This document shows, piece after piece, positions 1 to 11,979 of a stretch of DNA of 64,000 bases (position 1 is the stretch's first letter; each line of letters starts with the position of its first letter). The translations under genes were made by a program, and so were the position numbers. The DNA is from Liriodendron chinense. Lineage: Eukaryota > Streptophyta > Magnoliopsida > Magnoliales > Magnoliaceae. A model generated the notes under the pieces. It saw only the letters and a program-made list of their open reading frames with translations. It did not search any database and was not told where the DNA came from. Location of the stretch: contig PVNU02000868.1 of NCBI GenBank assembly GCA_003013855.2, forward strand, positions 3,838,501 to 3,902,500. The letters are read 5' to 3'.

Positions 1-1430
1 AAAATCATAATCCTTCAGGAGCTCCATCCAACGTCTCTGCCTCGTGTTCAACTCGGACTGCGAGAAGAGGTACTTCAGGCTCTTGTGGTCAGAAAATAGC
101 TCGAACCTGACCCCATAAAGATAGTGCCTCCACACCTTCAGTGCGAAGACTACCGCTGCTAGCTCCAGATCATGCGTGGGGTAGTTCTGCTCATGGACCT
201 TGAGCTGGCGAGACGCATACGCTACTACTCTGCCATGCTGCATCAGGACAGCACCTAAGCCAATACGTGAGGCATCTGTAAAAACCACGAATCCTTCACT
301 CCCGGAGGGAAGAGTGAGGACTGGTGTAGAAGTAAGACGGTCCTTTAGTTCTGCAAATGCTCGCTCACAGGCATCACTCCAAACGAACTCAGCGCCCTTC
401 CGGGTCAACCTGGTCAGCGGGGCTGCAATACGAGAGAAGCTCTCTATGAAACGACGATAATAACCTGCTAACCCCAGGAAACTCTAGATTTCGGAAGCGT
501 TCGTGGGCTGCCTCCACTGACGCACAGCATCAATCTTCACCGGATCTACTGCTACTCCCTGCCTCGTCACCACATGACCGAGGAACTTCACCTCCTCCTG
601 CCAAAACTCACACTTCTCCAACTTTGCATAAAGCTGGTGTGTGCGGAGGGTCTGCAAGGTGATCTCCAGATGCCGCGCATGCTCCTCCCGAGTCCTCGAA
701 TAGATCAGAATGTCATCGATAAACACCACAACGAACTGATCAAGGTAGGGATGAAAGACCTCGTTCATCAATTGCATGAACACAGCGGGCGCATTGGTCA
801 GTCCGAAAGACATGACCTGGAACTCAAAATGACCGTAACGCGTCCTGAATGCCGTCTTCGGGATATCCTCCTCCCGGACACGGACCTGATGATAACCGGA
901 CCGTAGGTCAATCTTCGAAAAGAACTAGGCCTCCCGCAACTGGTCAAATAAATCGTCAATCCTCGGAAGCGGGTACCTATTCTTAATCGTGACCTTGTTG
1001 AGCTCGCGGTAATCCACGCAGAGCCTCAACGAGCCATCCTTCTTCTTCACAAAGAGTACCGGCGCTCCCCACGGTGAACTGCTCCGACGGATGAAGCCTA
1101 GTTCACGCAACTCGTCCAACTGCTTCCGCAGCTCCCGCAACTCCAAAGGTGTCATACGGTACGGGGCCTTTGAGATAGGTGCAGTACCGGGCATGAGGTC
1201 AATCTGAAACTCAGTATGCCGACTGAGGCGGCAACCCCAGAATCTCCTGAAACACATCCGAAAAATCACAAACTACTGGCAGCTGGTCGATGCACACGGC
1301 AACCGGTTCCTCTATGGCACACGACATCAAAGATGACAACTGCTCACCTCTAGGCTCGGCAACGAACTGAAACTGCGGCATGCGGGGGATAAGGAAAGTG
1401 ACTGTTCTTACGAAGCAGTCCAATACAGCC
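1..1430 (-). pseudogene. Inverted Tekay-type Ty3/gypsy pol fragment (PR end to RNase H)
   Basis: Reading from 1430 down to 1 on the minus strand gives the end of the protease, the reverse transcriptase (YRELN, then FIDDIL at the catalytic site) and the start of RNase H. It closely resembles the plus-strand pol at about 3144-4560 of the neighbouring element. It is broken: a frameshift near 1230, a CAG-to-TAG stop near 928 inside the conserved A-Q-F segment, and a stop near 485. Neither start nor end of a gene is present, and the fragment runs off the left edge. It joins the residual LTR end at 1428-1430 through a 3-bp overlap. It is a dead fragment of a retrotransposon polyprotein, most likely an aberrant reverse-transcription or rearrangement product rather than an independent element. 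Confidence 0.9.
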
Positions 1431-1455
1431 CGATCCCCGGGTTTGGGGCGTGACA
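1428..1455 (+). repeat. 28-bp remnant of the Tekay 5' LTR (3' edge)
   Basis: This stretch ends in GGGGCGTGACA and is nearly identical to the end of the 3' LTR at 9181-9208. The rest of the 5' LTR is replaced by the inverted pol fragment. The trinucleotide AGC at the joint could belong to either side. Confidence 0.85.
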
Positions 1456-1460
1456 GAAGT

Positions 1461-1472
1461 TGGTATCAGAGC
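1461..1472 (+). other. Primer binding site for initiator tRNA-Met
   Basis: TGGTATCAGAGC lies 5 bp after the LTR terminus. It is the standard complement of the 3' end of plant tRNA-iMet used to prime minus-strand synthesis in Tekay-type elements. Confidence 0.9.
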
Positions 1473-1733
1473 ATAACTTGGGAATACCTGCGGATCACAT
1501 CACATATCTACTAATGGCCATAGATTAACTACCCTTAACTGAATGATTGTTGCAAACTTAGGATGATTAGGATCCTGATCTCATGCACTTAGCGACCCAC
1601 ACTAGGATCCTGTTACAACATAGTTATAATAGGATTCCCTATTTTGAGCTTAGAAACTTCTGAATATGATTCCCTAACGTGTGTGTATTCGAGAGTATCA
1701 ATGCTAAGAGGTACCTGTCCTTTTCTGTAGGAT

Positions 1734-2668
1734 ATGGCGCCCAAGAGAGCCACCGGTAGGCCGTCGACCGGTGCGGATACATCCCAGACCGCCCCAGTCC
1801 CAGCTCCAGCTCCAGCTATGACTGCTGGTCAGTTTCAGGAGATGATGCGGGTTATGACCTCCATGGTAGAGCGCCAGGAGAGGAGGTCATCTGACGCAGT
1901 TGCCCCATCAGAGCAGGATCGTGCTCGTTCCTTGCTGATGGACTTCAGGCGGATGGATCCCCCACGGTTTTTGGGCGGACCAGACCCGGTGGCAGCGGAG
2001 AGATGGAAATCGGAGGTAACGAAGATCTTCACCACGATGCGATGCTCGACCGAGGAGCGAGTTCCTCTTGCCGTTTTCCTTTTTCAGGGAGAGGCCGAGC
2101 ACTGGTGGGCGTCGGTTACTCGAGCCGCCGGGCCTGATTTCGAGTGGACATGGAACGACTTTGTAGACCGGTTTGACCGGAAGTTCTTCCCTGAGCATGT
2201 CCGCCAGCAGCGTGCTCTAGAGTTCGAGACATTGGTCCAGGGAGATATGTCAATGTCGTAGTATGAGGCTCGATTCGTTGAGCTATTCAGATTTGCGACG
2301 TATCTCGTGGATGACGAGGTGCGGAAGGCCCGTCGATTTGAGACCGGACTACGCCTTGGCCTTCGTGGCCGTGTCACGGGACACAAGCTTCCTACATTCG
2401 AGGAGGTGGTAGAGCGGGCCCAGATATATGAGGCAGAGTGGGCCGATGCTCAGCGGATTCGTGACCAGAGCGGCGACCGGAAGGGGAAGAGGAAGGCTCC
2501 TTCCGACAGCTTTCGGCGGCAGCAGACTCGGGCACAGCAGAGGCACCCGGTCCGTCCATCTGTTCGACCGCCAGTAGCACCAGCAGCACCTCCAGCACCG
2601 TCCCAGAGACAGTTTGCAGGCGTTTGTTTCGGATGTGGGGGATAGGGCATCGTAGGCATGAGTGTCCC
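1734..2668 (+). pseudogene. Tekay gag (broken)
   Basis: Starts with ATG at 1734 (MAPKRATGRPS). A Retrotrans_gag-like capsid core follows (WWASVTRAAG, then FDRKFFPEHVRQQRALEFE). Gag would form the virus-like particle and bind RNA. An in-frame TAG at 2259-2261 stands where related Gags have Gln (SMS-Q-YEARF), then the same frame reopens to 2645. The single CCHC zinc knuckle (CFGCG, then GHRRHECP) is split by a frameshift near 2643, so its two halves are in different frames. Downstream the second frame runs on into a Gln-rich linker. Gag and pol would originally have been one reading frame. Confidence 0.88.
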
Positions 2669-5600
2669 CACCCATAGCAGCAGCGACAGCAGCAGCCACA
2701 GCAGCAGCGACAGCAGCAGCCACAGCAGCAGAGGCAGCAGCATAGATCGCAGCAGCAGCAGCGGCGACCGCAGAGGGGACAGACACATCCCCAGCAGACT
2801 CAGGGCAGGTTCTACGCAGCCCAGCAGGATCCTCAGGCACCGGGAGGAGTCGTTGATGGTACACTCATTGTCTCTGCATGCATAGCTCATGTTTTGTTTG
2901 ATTCTGGTGCATCGCATTCTTTTGTATCCGATGATTTCTGTCGATCGACTGGCTTGCCGTTAGATTCCGTGCGCGAGGGTTTGTCAGTGTCGACACCCTT
3001 AGGGAAGACCGCAGTATTGAGTATGATCTGTTCGTCTTGCCCCGTCTTGGTAGGAGAGACCTTTTTGCCCACCGATTTATTTATTTTACCGATGACCGAG
3101 TTTGATGTTATCCTGGGCATGGATTGGCTGGCCGAGTATCACGCTGTATTGGACTGCTTCGCAAGAACAGTCACTTTCCTTATCCCCGGCATGCCACAGT
3201 TTCAGTTCGTTGCCGAGCCTAGAGGTGAGCAGTTGTCATCTTTGATGTCGTGTGCCATAGAGGAATCGGTTGCCGTGTGCATCGACCAGCTGCCGGTAGT
3301 TTGTGATTTTTCAGATGTGTTTCAGGAGATTCCGGGGTTGCCGCCTTGTCGGCATACTGAGTTTCAGATTGACCTCGTGCCCGGTACTGCGCCTATCTCA
3401 AAGGCCCCGTACCGTATGGCACCTTTGGAGTTGCGGGAGCTGCGGAAGCAGTTGGACGAGTTGCGTGAACTAGGCTTCATCCGTCCGAGCAGTTCACCAT
3501 GGGGAGCACCGGTACTCTTTGTGAAGAAGAAGGATGGCTCGTTGAGGCTCTGCGTGGATTACCGCGAGCTCAACAAGGTCACGATTAAGAATAGGTACCC
3601 GCTTCCGAGGATTGACGATTTATTTGACCAGTTGCGGGAGGCCCAGTTCTTTTCGAAGATTGACCTATGGTCCGGTTATCATCAGGTCCGTGTCCGGGAG
3701 GAGGATATCCCGAAGACGGCATTCAGGACGCGTTACGGTCATTTTGAGTTCCAGGTCATGTCTTTCGGACTGACCAATGCGCCCGCTGTGTTCATGCAAT
3801 TGATGAATGAGGTCTTTCGTCCCTACCTTGATCAGTTCGTTGTGGTGTTTATCGATGACATTCTGATCTATTCGAGGACTCAGGAGGAGCATGCGCGGCA
3901 TCTGGAGATCACCTTGCAGACCCTCCGCACACACCAGCTTTATGCAAAGTTGGAGAAGTGTGAGTTTTGGTAGGAGGAGGTGAAGTTCCTCGGTCATGTG
4001 GTGACGAGGCAGGGAGTAGCAGTAGATCCGGTGAAGATTGATGCCGTGCGTCAGTGGAGGCGGCCCACGAACGCATCCGAAATTCGGAGTTTCCTGGGGT
4101 TAGCAGGTTATTATCGTCGTTTCATAGAGGGCTTCTCTCGTATTGCAGCCCCGCTGACCAGGTTGACCCGGAAGGGCGCTGAGTTTGTTTGGAGTGATGC
4201 CTGTGAGCGAGCATTTGCAGAACTAAAGGACCGTCTTACTTCTACACCAGTCCTCACTCTTCCCTCCGGGAGTGAAGGATTCGTGGTTTTTACAGATGCC
4301 TCACGTATTGGCTTAGGTGCTGTCCTGATGCAGCATGACAGAGTAGTAGCGTATGCGTCTCGCCAGCTCAAGGTCCATGAGCAGAACTACCCCACGCATG
4401 ATCTGGAGCTAGCAGCGGTAGTCTTCGCACTGAAGGTGTGGAGGCACTATCTTTATGGGGTCATGTTCGAGCTCTTTTCTGACCACAAGAGCCTGAAGTA
4501 CCTCTTCTCGCAGTCTGAGTTGAACATGAGGCAGAGACATTGGATGGAGCTCCTGAAGGATTATGATTTTGATCTTCAGTACCACCCTGGCAAGGCCAAT
4601 GTGGTGGCAGATGCCCTTAGCCGTCAACCATGAGGCCTGGTGGCGTATATGATGGTCCGGGAGTGGAGGATGCTCGAGGAGGTTGCCGAGTATGATTTTG
4701 AGCTAAGCCTGCAGTCTTCTATCGCGCAGTTATCGAGCTTCTCGATTCAACCCTCTCTTGTTTCTAGGGTGATCGAGGCTCAGCAGACAGATCAGACGTT
4801 GAAGGATTATTGGGAAGAGGCCGCGTCAGAGGGTCAGACTGATTGACAGATTAGGTCAGATGGTGGACTTCGTTTCATGGGTCGGTTGTGTGTTCCAGAT
4901 ATTCCTCAGTTGCGCAGAGATCTTATGGATGAGGCACACCGATCGAGGTTCACGATCCACCCAGGCTCTACCAAGATGTATCGTGATATGAGGAGGCAGT
5001 ATTTTTGGGCCGGTATGAAGCGTCAGATTGCCAGTTTTGTGGCTGAGTGTGACACTTGCCAGCGTGTCAAGGCCGATCATCGCAAACCTCCAGGTCCCCT
5101 GCAGCCGTTGAGTGTCCCGTTGTGGAAATGGGAGCACGTGACCACAGACTTCATTATGGGCTTGCCGAGGACTGATCGTGGTCACGACGCCATCTGGGTT
5201 GTTGTTGATCGTTTGACGAAGTCGGCACATTTTCTTGCGATACGTGCGACCTGGTCATTGGACAGACTTGCAGAATTGTTTATCGAGGAGATTGTGAGAC
5301 TGCATGGTGTCCCAGTTTCGATCGTTTCTGACCGAGATCCGAGTTTTACGTCGCGGTTCTGGTGGAGTTTTCAGAAGGCGATGGGGCCTGCCTTGAAGTT
5401 CAGCACTGCATATCATCCTCAGACTGATGGTCAGACCGAGAGGGTCAATCAGATCCTTGAGGACATGCTTCGAGCTTGGGTGTTGGATTTCTCAGGTAGT
5501 TGGGATAAACACCTGCGTTTGGCTGAGTTCGCATATAATAACAGCTACCAGGCGACTATCGGTATGGCTCCTTTTGAGGCGTTGTATGGTAGACCTTGTA

Positions 5601-6185
5601 GGTCTCCTAGTTGTTGGGCTAAGGTTGGAGAGCATCGTCTCCTAGGTCCCGAGCTTGTGCAGAGGACATCAGAGGCTATTGATATCATTAGGCAGAGGAT
5701 GCGCACAGCTCAGAGTCGACAGAAGAGTTTCGCAGATCGTCAACGTCGTCCCCTAGAGTTTTTCATTGGGGATCGTGTGTATCTCAAGGTCTCACCCATG
5801 AAGGGCGTGGTTCGTTTTGGAGCCAAAGGGAAGCTTGCCCGAGATTCATTGGACCCTTCGAGATCACTGGGCGCATTGGCGCCGTGGCCTATCAGCTTGT
5901 CTTGCCACTTCAGTTGTCTGGCGTCCACAATGTTTTTCATGTTTCTATGTTGCGGAAGTGTGAGTCAGACGTGGTTCCTGTGATAGATTGGCAGCCGTGG
6001 AGGTTCGTGAGGATGCTTCTTACATTGAGCAGCCGGTTCGTATCCTTGACCGGAAGGAGCAGGTCCTCCGGACCAAGGTCATTCCTTTAGTGAAGGTCCA
6101 GTGGAGTCATCATAGCGCAGATGAGGCGTCGTGGGAGCGAGAGGCAGAGATTCGCGAGTCTTATCCTCTTCTTTTTTATGATTGA
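2669..6185 (+). pseudogene. Tekay pol: protease, RT, RNase H, integrase, chromodomain (broken)
   Basis: A CAG-repeat-encoded Gln-rich linker (2678-2800, with a stop at 2675) leads to an aspartic protease with active site FDSGASHSF at about 2897. RT spans roughly 3380-3990 (catalytic FIDDIL near 3850). RNase H covers about 4080-4630 (FTDAS, ending in DALSRQP). Integrase has an HHCC zinc finger at about 4940-5070 and DDE core residues (DFIMGLPR, SDRDPSF, DGQTERVNQ). A chromodomain (VQWSHHSADEASWE) ends at 6185; chromodomains steer integration to heterochromatin. Stops at 3971, 4631 and 4844 match CAG or CGA codons, and 1-bp deletions near 5838 and 5997 throw the C-terminus out of frame. Not functional. 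Confidence 0.9.
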
Positions 6186-6300
6186 TTGTATCTGTATGAT
6201 TGCTTTTCGATTCGATATGCATATATAGTGATGTGATTTTTTTTTATGATCTTCGGCTAGTTTGGGTTTGTATTGCAAATTTCGAGGACGAAATTTTTTG

Positions 6301-6315
6301 TTAGGAGGGGAGAGT
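6301..6315 (+). other. Polypurine tract of the Tekay element
   Basis: TTAGGAGGGGAGAGT directly precedes the LTR start TGTAAGACCCG. This is the usual plus-strand primer position. Confidence 0.75.
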
Positions 6316-7144
6316 TGTAAGACCCGTACCCTTATTTGTCCTCCGTACGCTTAATTTTTCGGTGCCGGTACGTCCCGGACAGATCAGATTAGCGAGCCTT
6401 GATCGCGACCCTGTTTTAGTACCGCATCGACCCGAGACCTATACCCTGGTGACTGCGTAGGCACTGCGATTCCAACGCGGCGCAGCACGCCCCATTGCGA
6501 TACCCGGTGTGTAAGTTGTGTCATTTGCATAATCCAAGGTGGGCCGCGCAACGCGCATGTGGCGTGGGCCCCACTTGCACAAATCTCAAGAGAATATCAA
6601 TATCTATCATCATCACCTCACCCATACTTCTACCCATACCCCTACCCTACACACCCCATACCCCCCATCCCTCTCTCTCCTCCCAAAGTCAACTAAAGCC
6701 CATTCCTCCCATGACCTCTCCCATCATCATCATCATCACTAATGTACCCCTCTCTCTCCCATACAAGAGCCATAAGTATGGGGAGAGGAGGCCTCACTTC
6801 CCATATTTGCAAAAGAGAGAAAGAGAGAAAGAGATTTGAGAGGAGAGAGAAAGAGAGAGGTTTGAGAGAAGAGGGAGATTTGAGAGAAGTTGAGAGAGAT
6901 TAGAGAGATTGAGGGTGTAGATCCTTGCTTGGAGGACCCCAACCATCATCCGGACTGTCCAGATCGTCCGATCATCAACCCGATTCAATCCAACCGTCCA
7001 TCCTTTGAGGTGAGTGCAAGGGGTACATAAATCTCCCATTTTCTTCTTTCCTTTCATTTTTCCTTTTCTTTTGGGCCCACCTGGTAGTGGGCAACCTGAT
7101 GGATGGATTGGATCATCCATGAATGGGCCCCACTTTGTAATAAC

Positions 7145-7179
<35 letters not shown>

Positions 7180-9208
7180 GAAAAAAAAAGAAAAAAAAAG
7201 AAAGAGAAAATGGGGTCGCTGGACACACAGCGTCCAGGGGATGCTGCTGCCCAGCAACCTTGTGGGCGCCACCCTATGGGCCCCATTCGTTGGGCCCACC
7301 TAGAATGTATATGCTTTACCTATCCCGTCCATATGTTTTTCCAGCTTATTTTAGTGGGCCATGCCACGGGTCAACAGTGGGAATAATGATCTCTACCGTT
7401 GAAACCTTCCCAGCCCTACAATGATGTTTAATTATCATCTAACCTGTTTCATAAGTGGCCGAGCCCAAAATTTAAGCATATCCTAATGTCAAGTGGACCA
7501 TGCTATAGTGGGGATAATGATTTCCAACATTGAAACCTTTCTAGGTTCTACAGTGATGTTTATTTGCCATCCAACCGGTTCATAAGATCACATGGATATG
7601 GATGAAGGAGAAAACACAAATATCTGCTTGATTCAAACCTTATTGGGACTAGATGGGTACCACGCTACCCAGCAGGTGGCCCACCCTATGGGACCCAACG
7701 TGATGTATCTATTAGCTCCACCATAACGTATATGATTTATCCATGCCGTTCACATATTTTGTCGACCTACCTTGTATGTGCAGGCCCAAGTACGGGGCCG
7801 ATGTGGTCTCAAGTGGGCTATGCCACGAAGACCTTTACATTTCCAATGGGACCCATAGTCCGGGTCCCACTCTCCGTATATATTGGGCCTTTTTAAGGCC
7901 AATGTTACATGATATGTTTGGTAACATGCTAGTATGATTAGCTTGATATGTCACACTGATAGCATGCTTAGTATAATAAATATCATGCTCATTCATATGC
8001 CCATACGCATCATTTGTATGCCTGTTATGGATCATGATTAACCATAGCATATGTTAGTTGGCTTGTTATACTTAGGGGGACCCGTGTGAGACAGGGTCGC
8101 CCCACATGATTGCGCAGTATGCGTAAGTTGGTGCATGATTTGGATTGTATGACTCATGCATTTCGCATTATGTATATCACGATCGCTTTCACACCCTAGC
8201 AGCATCAGGGTGGTGGCCACCATAGTCACATCATGGTTGGCAGTATTGGACACCGGAAACTTGTTCTAGTACGTGGGCGCTATGGATGTCCTTGGGTGAA
8301 AGTCACTAACCCTGTGGTACCAGTAGGATGCTCCAGCGTCGAGACCGAGTGGATAACATGAGCGCCCGTGTGCCAAATACCAGTAGGTCGCGTCTCCCAC
8401 TGTGTCGAGGTCGGTTGGAAAGGGGTGTGACCTTATCCGCCCGGGTGAAGTGGGCTGTAAGCTAGGTCGAGTCTGACCAGCTCATGGAATGGGTCCGCTA
8501 TCGGCGAGCCGGGTGGGCATTGGCATACCACTGACGAGGCGGATAGTGAGGTCTTTTCTACTCGCTTTGTTACGCGCGCGATGTGCGGCGGCCAATATTA
8601 GAGTATACTAGACCCCGGTGATGTCCCAGATGAGAACTATTTTGATATGTGGATCAGTTGAGGATTGGCATGTTTGCATTGCATCTCTAACATGTAACAC
8701 TCGGCCATGTAGGCCCTTGCATCGCATAGCCTTGGGATGGCTGATAGCATTCATAAACTTAGTAACTTAGCCCTCTACTACTTTCGCTTACTATGATATC
8801 TGTATACTTGTCATATGCATCACACGCACACACACGCACTCTACTGGGCTTCGTAGGAAGCTCATGCGCGTTTGTTTACACTGTAGGTACTAGAGCCTTT
8901 CAGCAGCGTTGAGCGCGGTTCATGTACCTGATATTTTGGACTTCTGATTCATGTTGTATTTCCTTTCCAGTACTGTACTCAACAAACTTATTAGTGGATA
9001 TTTGATGATGTTTTATGGTTTTGTTTATGCTCCTGTACAAAAAAAAATTTACCCTGAAAATCCTCCTGGTAGGATCCCAGGATCGGAACCTGGCACATGA
9101 GAGCTAGGAGCCGAGAATGGGGTACTACGGAGGCTGTTGGCACCAAAGTTGGCGATCGGGAATTATCGGAAATTTAGTGAGCCCGATCCCCTGATTTGGG
9201 GCGTGACA
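6316..9208 (+). repeat. Tekay 3' LTR (2.9 kb)
   Basis: Begins TGTAAGACCCG and ends GGGGCGTGACA. It contains GA-rich tracts (6800-6915), a (TAA)n microsatellite followed by an A-rich run (7140-7207), and two partial copies of the foldback repeat that is common elsewhere in the window (7265-7880). The last 28 bp match the 5' LTR remnant. No long coding sequence in it is convincing. Confidence 0.85.
7265..7880 (+). repeat. Foldback-repeat fragments embedded in the Tekay LTR
   Basis: Phrases diagnostic of the foldback family occur twice in a row: the 'aataatgatttccaccgttgaaacc' type stretch, then 'gatgtttatttgccatcc', 'ggttcataagatcacatgg' and 'gatgaagg' (about 7370-7470 and 7500-7640). The flanking CCGTCCATATG and GGGCCCACC are also present. 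An LTR has therefore incorporated pieces of another repeat, and copies of this LTR would carry them. Confidence 0.7.
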
Positions 9209-10363
9209 CCACGAATAATTCGTAACAGGCTACTGAATAAAAGCCTTCATCGATGCCCTTCTTCTTCTTGGAGAGCTCCTCATCGTTAGGAGTCCACTCA
9301 TCGTAGATTCTACCACGGACGGGAAGACCGGCTATCCGATATAGATCCCAGAGTGATATGCTCATTTTCCCGTACAGCTGATGAAAGGAATTCGTAATGG
9401 AGCTCCAGTGATTCAAAAACCCTTTATAAAGGCATGGCTCCCTGTAAAAATAGCTCGACGGCGCCTTGATGGCCCTTAGGAGACCTACCTACTTCAGAGT
9501 ATCTTCGTGCTGCTCAATTATCCGGTTGGCCCAAGCTTCGTAACCGGGGTGAGGACTCAAGTGACCTCGGGTCTGGAACCCACCCGTCGGCCAAATCTCT
9601 ACATCTGACAAGGGTCGGAATCTCTGACGCAGTGTCTCGTAGTAGTGGGTTGGAAATGGTAGGTGGGATCGTGGTTTGGCTCCAAAAATATCATGTCCTT
9701 CTCCCCAAGGGCAGACTGCAGTGTACCGTTCTTGGATACAGCACAGTTGAGGAATGTCTCTGGAATGGACGTTCAGGAGTCGACGCTATAAAAAGAGTTG
9801 GCACGGCACACATCAGAAGGCTCGATGCTTGGGAGAGAACGGTATCGCTGGAAGCTCTTCGGAAATTGGATGTACTGCTTCGTGTACGGGTTCCGTATCA
9901 TGAGTGACGACACGGCTAGTTTCACCGACGACCAGACAACCCTCATTCTGTCTGACTTTGATTTGGCTTGATTTTTCATGTATACTTGTTTGGCGCTCTT
10001 GCCAGCTGTCTTCGGGCGGCCGCGCTTGGCAGACTGTATGGGTGCGACCGGGCTAGCCTCACCCTCTTCGGACCCAACCACCTTGTCAGTCCGAAAACCT
10101 TGCAGGGGAGCATACCATGCGTCCCATTCTTCTTGAGTACCCTCATCAGGAGGGGTCGGTAGGGCTTTGTCGCAGAGTATCTTCCGTTGTACATTCTTCG
10201 GAAGAGTCAAAATGCGCTCATAAAAGTTAAACGTCTCCAGGGGAGGGAACCATTACGGATTCTCGGACGATGGCCTGGAAACCTTTTTAGCAGCGGCACG
10301 CTTACGCTTCGACGGAGTTGGTGGTGGACCCGAAGGACCAGCCTGCGAAGGATCGCTGGCCAT
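9209..10363 (-). pseudogene. Antisense ORF 2: plant mobile domain (PMD)-like, truncated by Tekay insertion
   Basis: ATG at 10361-10363 opens a Pro/Ser-rich, basic N-terminus (KRKRAAAKK, NLS-like), followed by an in-frame TAA at 10253-10255 just before WFPPLETFNFYER. The frame then runs to 9773 (KRGRPKTAGK, another basic AT-hook-like patch). After decay, the segment 9209-9416 reads KMSISLWDLYRIAGLPVRGR, which resembles the start of the plant mobile domain (a domain shared by plant MAIL/MAIN proteins and some transposons). It stops abruptly at 9208, where the Tekay LTR begins. Several stops and frameshifts lie between 9417 and 9773. The PMD match is by eye and moderate; function is unknown. Confidence 0.5.
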
Positions 10364-10755
10364 TGTAATCTGCAACGGCATGTAAAAGGCTTAGATAAAG
10401 GGCAAAAGGAAAATGTTCGCATAAAATCGATCAAACATTCACAAAATCCAAAGGGATGCGAAGCAGCAGGTAAACAAAGTACAAGTGCCAATCCAAGCCC
10501 GTGCAGAACGCATTCAAACCAATGAAAAAAGAAATGAAGCAACAACATTCACAACCACAACACCGTCATCACAAACATGCAAACAAGGGAGGACAGAAGC
10601 AAAGCAGAAAGATATGATTATCATTCATCAACCGCAAGGACAATTCCAAATGTCTAGATTGTTATATCAACCGTTTAAATGATTAGAAATTAATAATCGA
10701 TGTAAAATGACGCAAAATTGTGGGGACCCCTCCCCATGGACGGAAAGAGAGGATC

Positions 10756-11382
10756 TCAGTCCTGCACCAGAGGAAGAACCCGAGCTTTCAACTCGTCCAC
10801 CTTCGCCTGGACCTGGGCTTCCTTGGAAATCAGGTTCATTAGGAAGGAAATGCATTGCTGCATAAAGTCGAAGTTCAGGTGCTTGGCATTGGTACAATTC
10901 CTCATAATAGAGACGTCGATCGCCAGCCTGCCATGCTCCCGTAGGGCCTCCCTGACCATCCTCCAGATACCAGCGCGGCGATCCGGGAACTCGGCCTCCG
11001 CCAGCGGGACAAGCCAAGCTAAGAATTGTCTACTCTCCCTTTTTTCCTCCTTCAGGGAGTGAAGCCGGCTCGATAAGGATAAGAAAGAAGCGGCCAGAGA
11101 AGGCTCCGCCGCCTCGAGGATCGCTAACTCTTCCAAGAGGGAAGAATCGCCGATGAAGTCGAAGATGACCTCCTTATGTTCGTCAGAAATGGAGGCCATC
11201 AGCGAGACGTTCTGAATAGCTTAAAGAATAGGGCGAGAGTCCGCGCCCAGTTAGGTCAAGGCCTCGGCCACCTCGTCACGCTGAGTAGCGAGAGATGACC
11301 AAGTCTCAGGGTGATCCAGAGAGCCCAGAAGCCGCCTTATACAGTCTCGGGCCGCGCGTAGAGAAGCGCGAGTTATGGCCAT
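10756..11382 (-). pseudogene. Antisense ORF 1: helical protein of unknown function, two in-frame stops
   Basis: ATG at 11380-11382 (MAITRASLRAARDCIRRLL) opens a frame of about 209 codons ending with LPLVQD near 10756. Two TAA stops interrupt it, between residues 40 and 60, in contexts suggesting CAA-to-TAA change; from 11199 the frame is open. The sequence is rich in Leu, Glu, Ala and Arg and looks helical, with no motif I recognise. It lies upstream of the PMD-like ORF on the same strand with a 390-bp gap, and both are downstream of the minus-strand TATA box. Intron, two cistrons or two genes are all possible. Confidence 0.4.
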
Positions 11383-11979
11383 CGTCTGCTAAGAAACAAG
11401 ACTGATGAACCAATAAGGCAGTCCGATAAGAGAAAAGAAAGAAAAACACGTGAAGCTACTCGCGTAAAGTCAGAAAGGCTAAGAAAAGACATACAAAGGT
11501 ATGCTTGAAACATCACTTAAGTTAGCCACTAGAATTGCTCATTAAGCTTATGCGATCTAGAAATCTTCTAAGTGCATGAGACCCTACGCCTCCCTAGGAC
11601 AACTGGCACGCATGCGCAAATATGAAGCAGAGGTATAGGGACTCATACCCTTTAGAGACTCGGCAAATCGCCAGGATAAAGTTCGCAAAAATTCCAAAAT
11701 TCCAACAAGTCCTATGGGCTGGGTGCGTGAGGCTTCACACACCCCAATAATGTTCAAAGGCTGTCAGGTTGAATTTGAGGGTGCGTAAGGCTCTATGCAC
11801 CCGAAATAACGGTCCAAATATCACGAGCAGTGAGCAGTTGAACCGAAGTATGAGCATGTTGATCCGTTCTGAACATGATTAATAAAAGTGTCCAAAATTG
11901 GTCAAAATCATAACCCTGGACATCAGGGAGCACTGGACTTAGCGCGTCCAAAATTGGACAATCCACAAGTCCGAAATTC

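Larger units (their letters stand above)
1428..9208 (+). mobile_element. Decayed Tekay-lineage Ty3/gypsy chromovirus, 5' LTR almost lost
   Basis: Order is LTR end, PBS, gag, protease, RT, RNase H, integrase, chromodomain, polypurine tract, 3' LTR, which is the Ty3/gypsy order. The C-terminal chromodomain and the long 3' LTR (about 2.9 kb) point to the Tekay (Del) lineage of chromoviruses. Only 28 bp of the 5' LTR remain (1428-1455), matching 9181-9208 with a few differences. The right end interrupts an antisense plant-mobile-domain-like reading frame, so this element inserted into an older Tat-like element. A TSD cannot be tested because the left LTR end is missing. Coding is broken by at least five in-frame stops and three frameshifts, so the copy is inactive. 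Confidence 0.9.

Noticed and set aside
2349..2917. Long minus-strand ORFs opposite the Tekay Gln-rich linker
   Set aside because: Shadows of the CAG repeat (Leu/Ala/Cys runs) on the opposite strand.
7014..7424. 136-codon ORF in the Tekay LTR
   Set aside because: Spans a (TAA)n microsatellite and A-run; no homology recognised.
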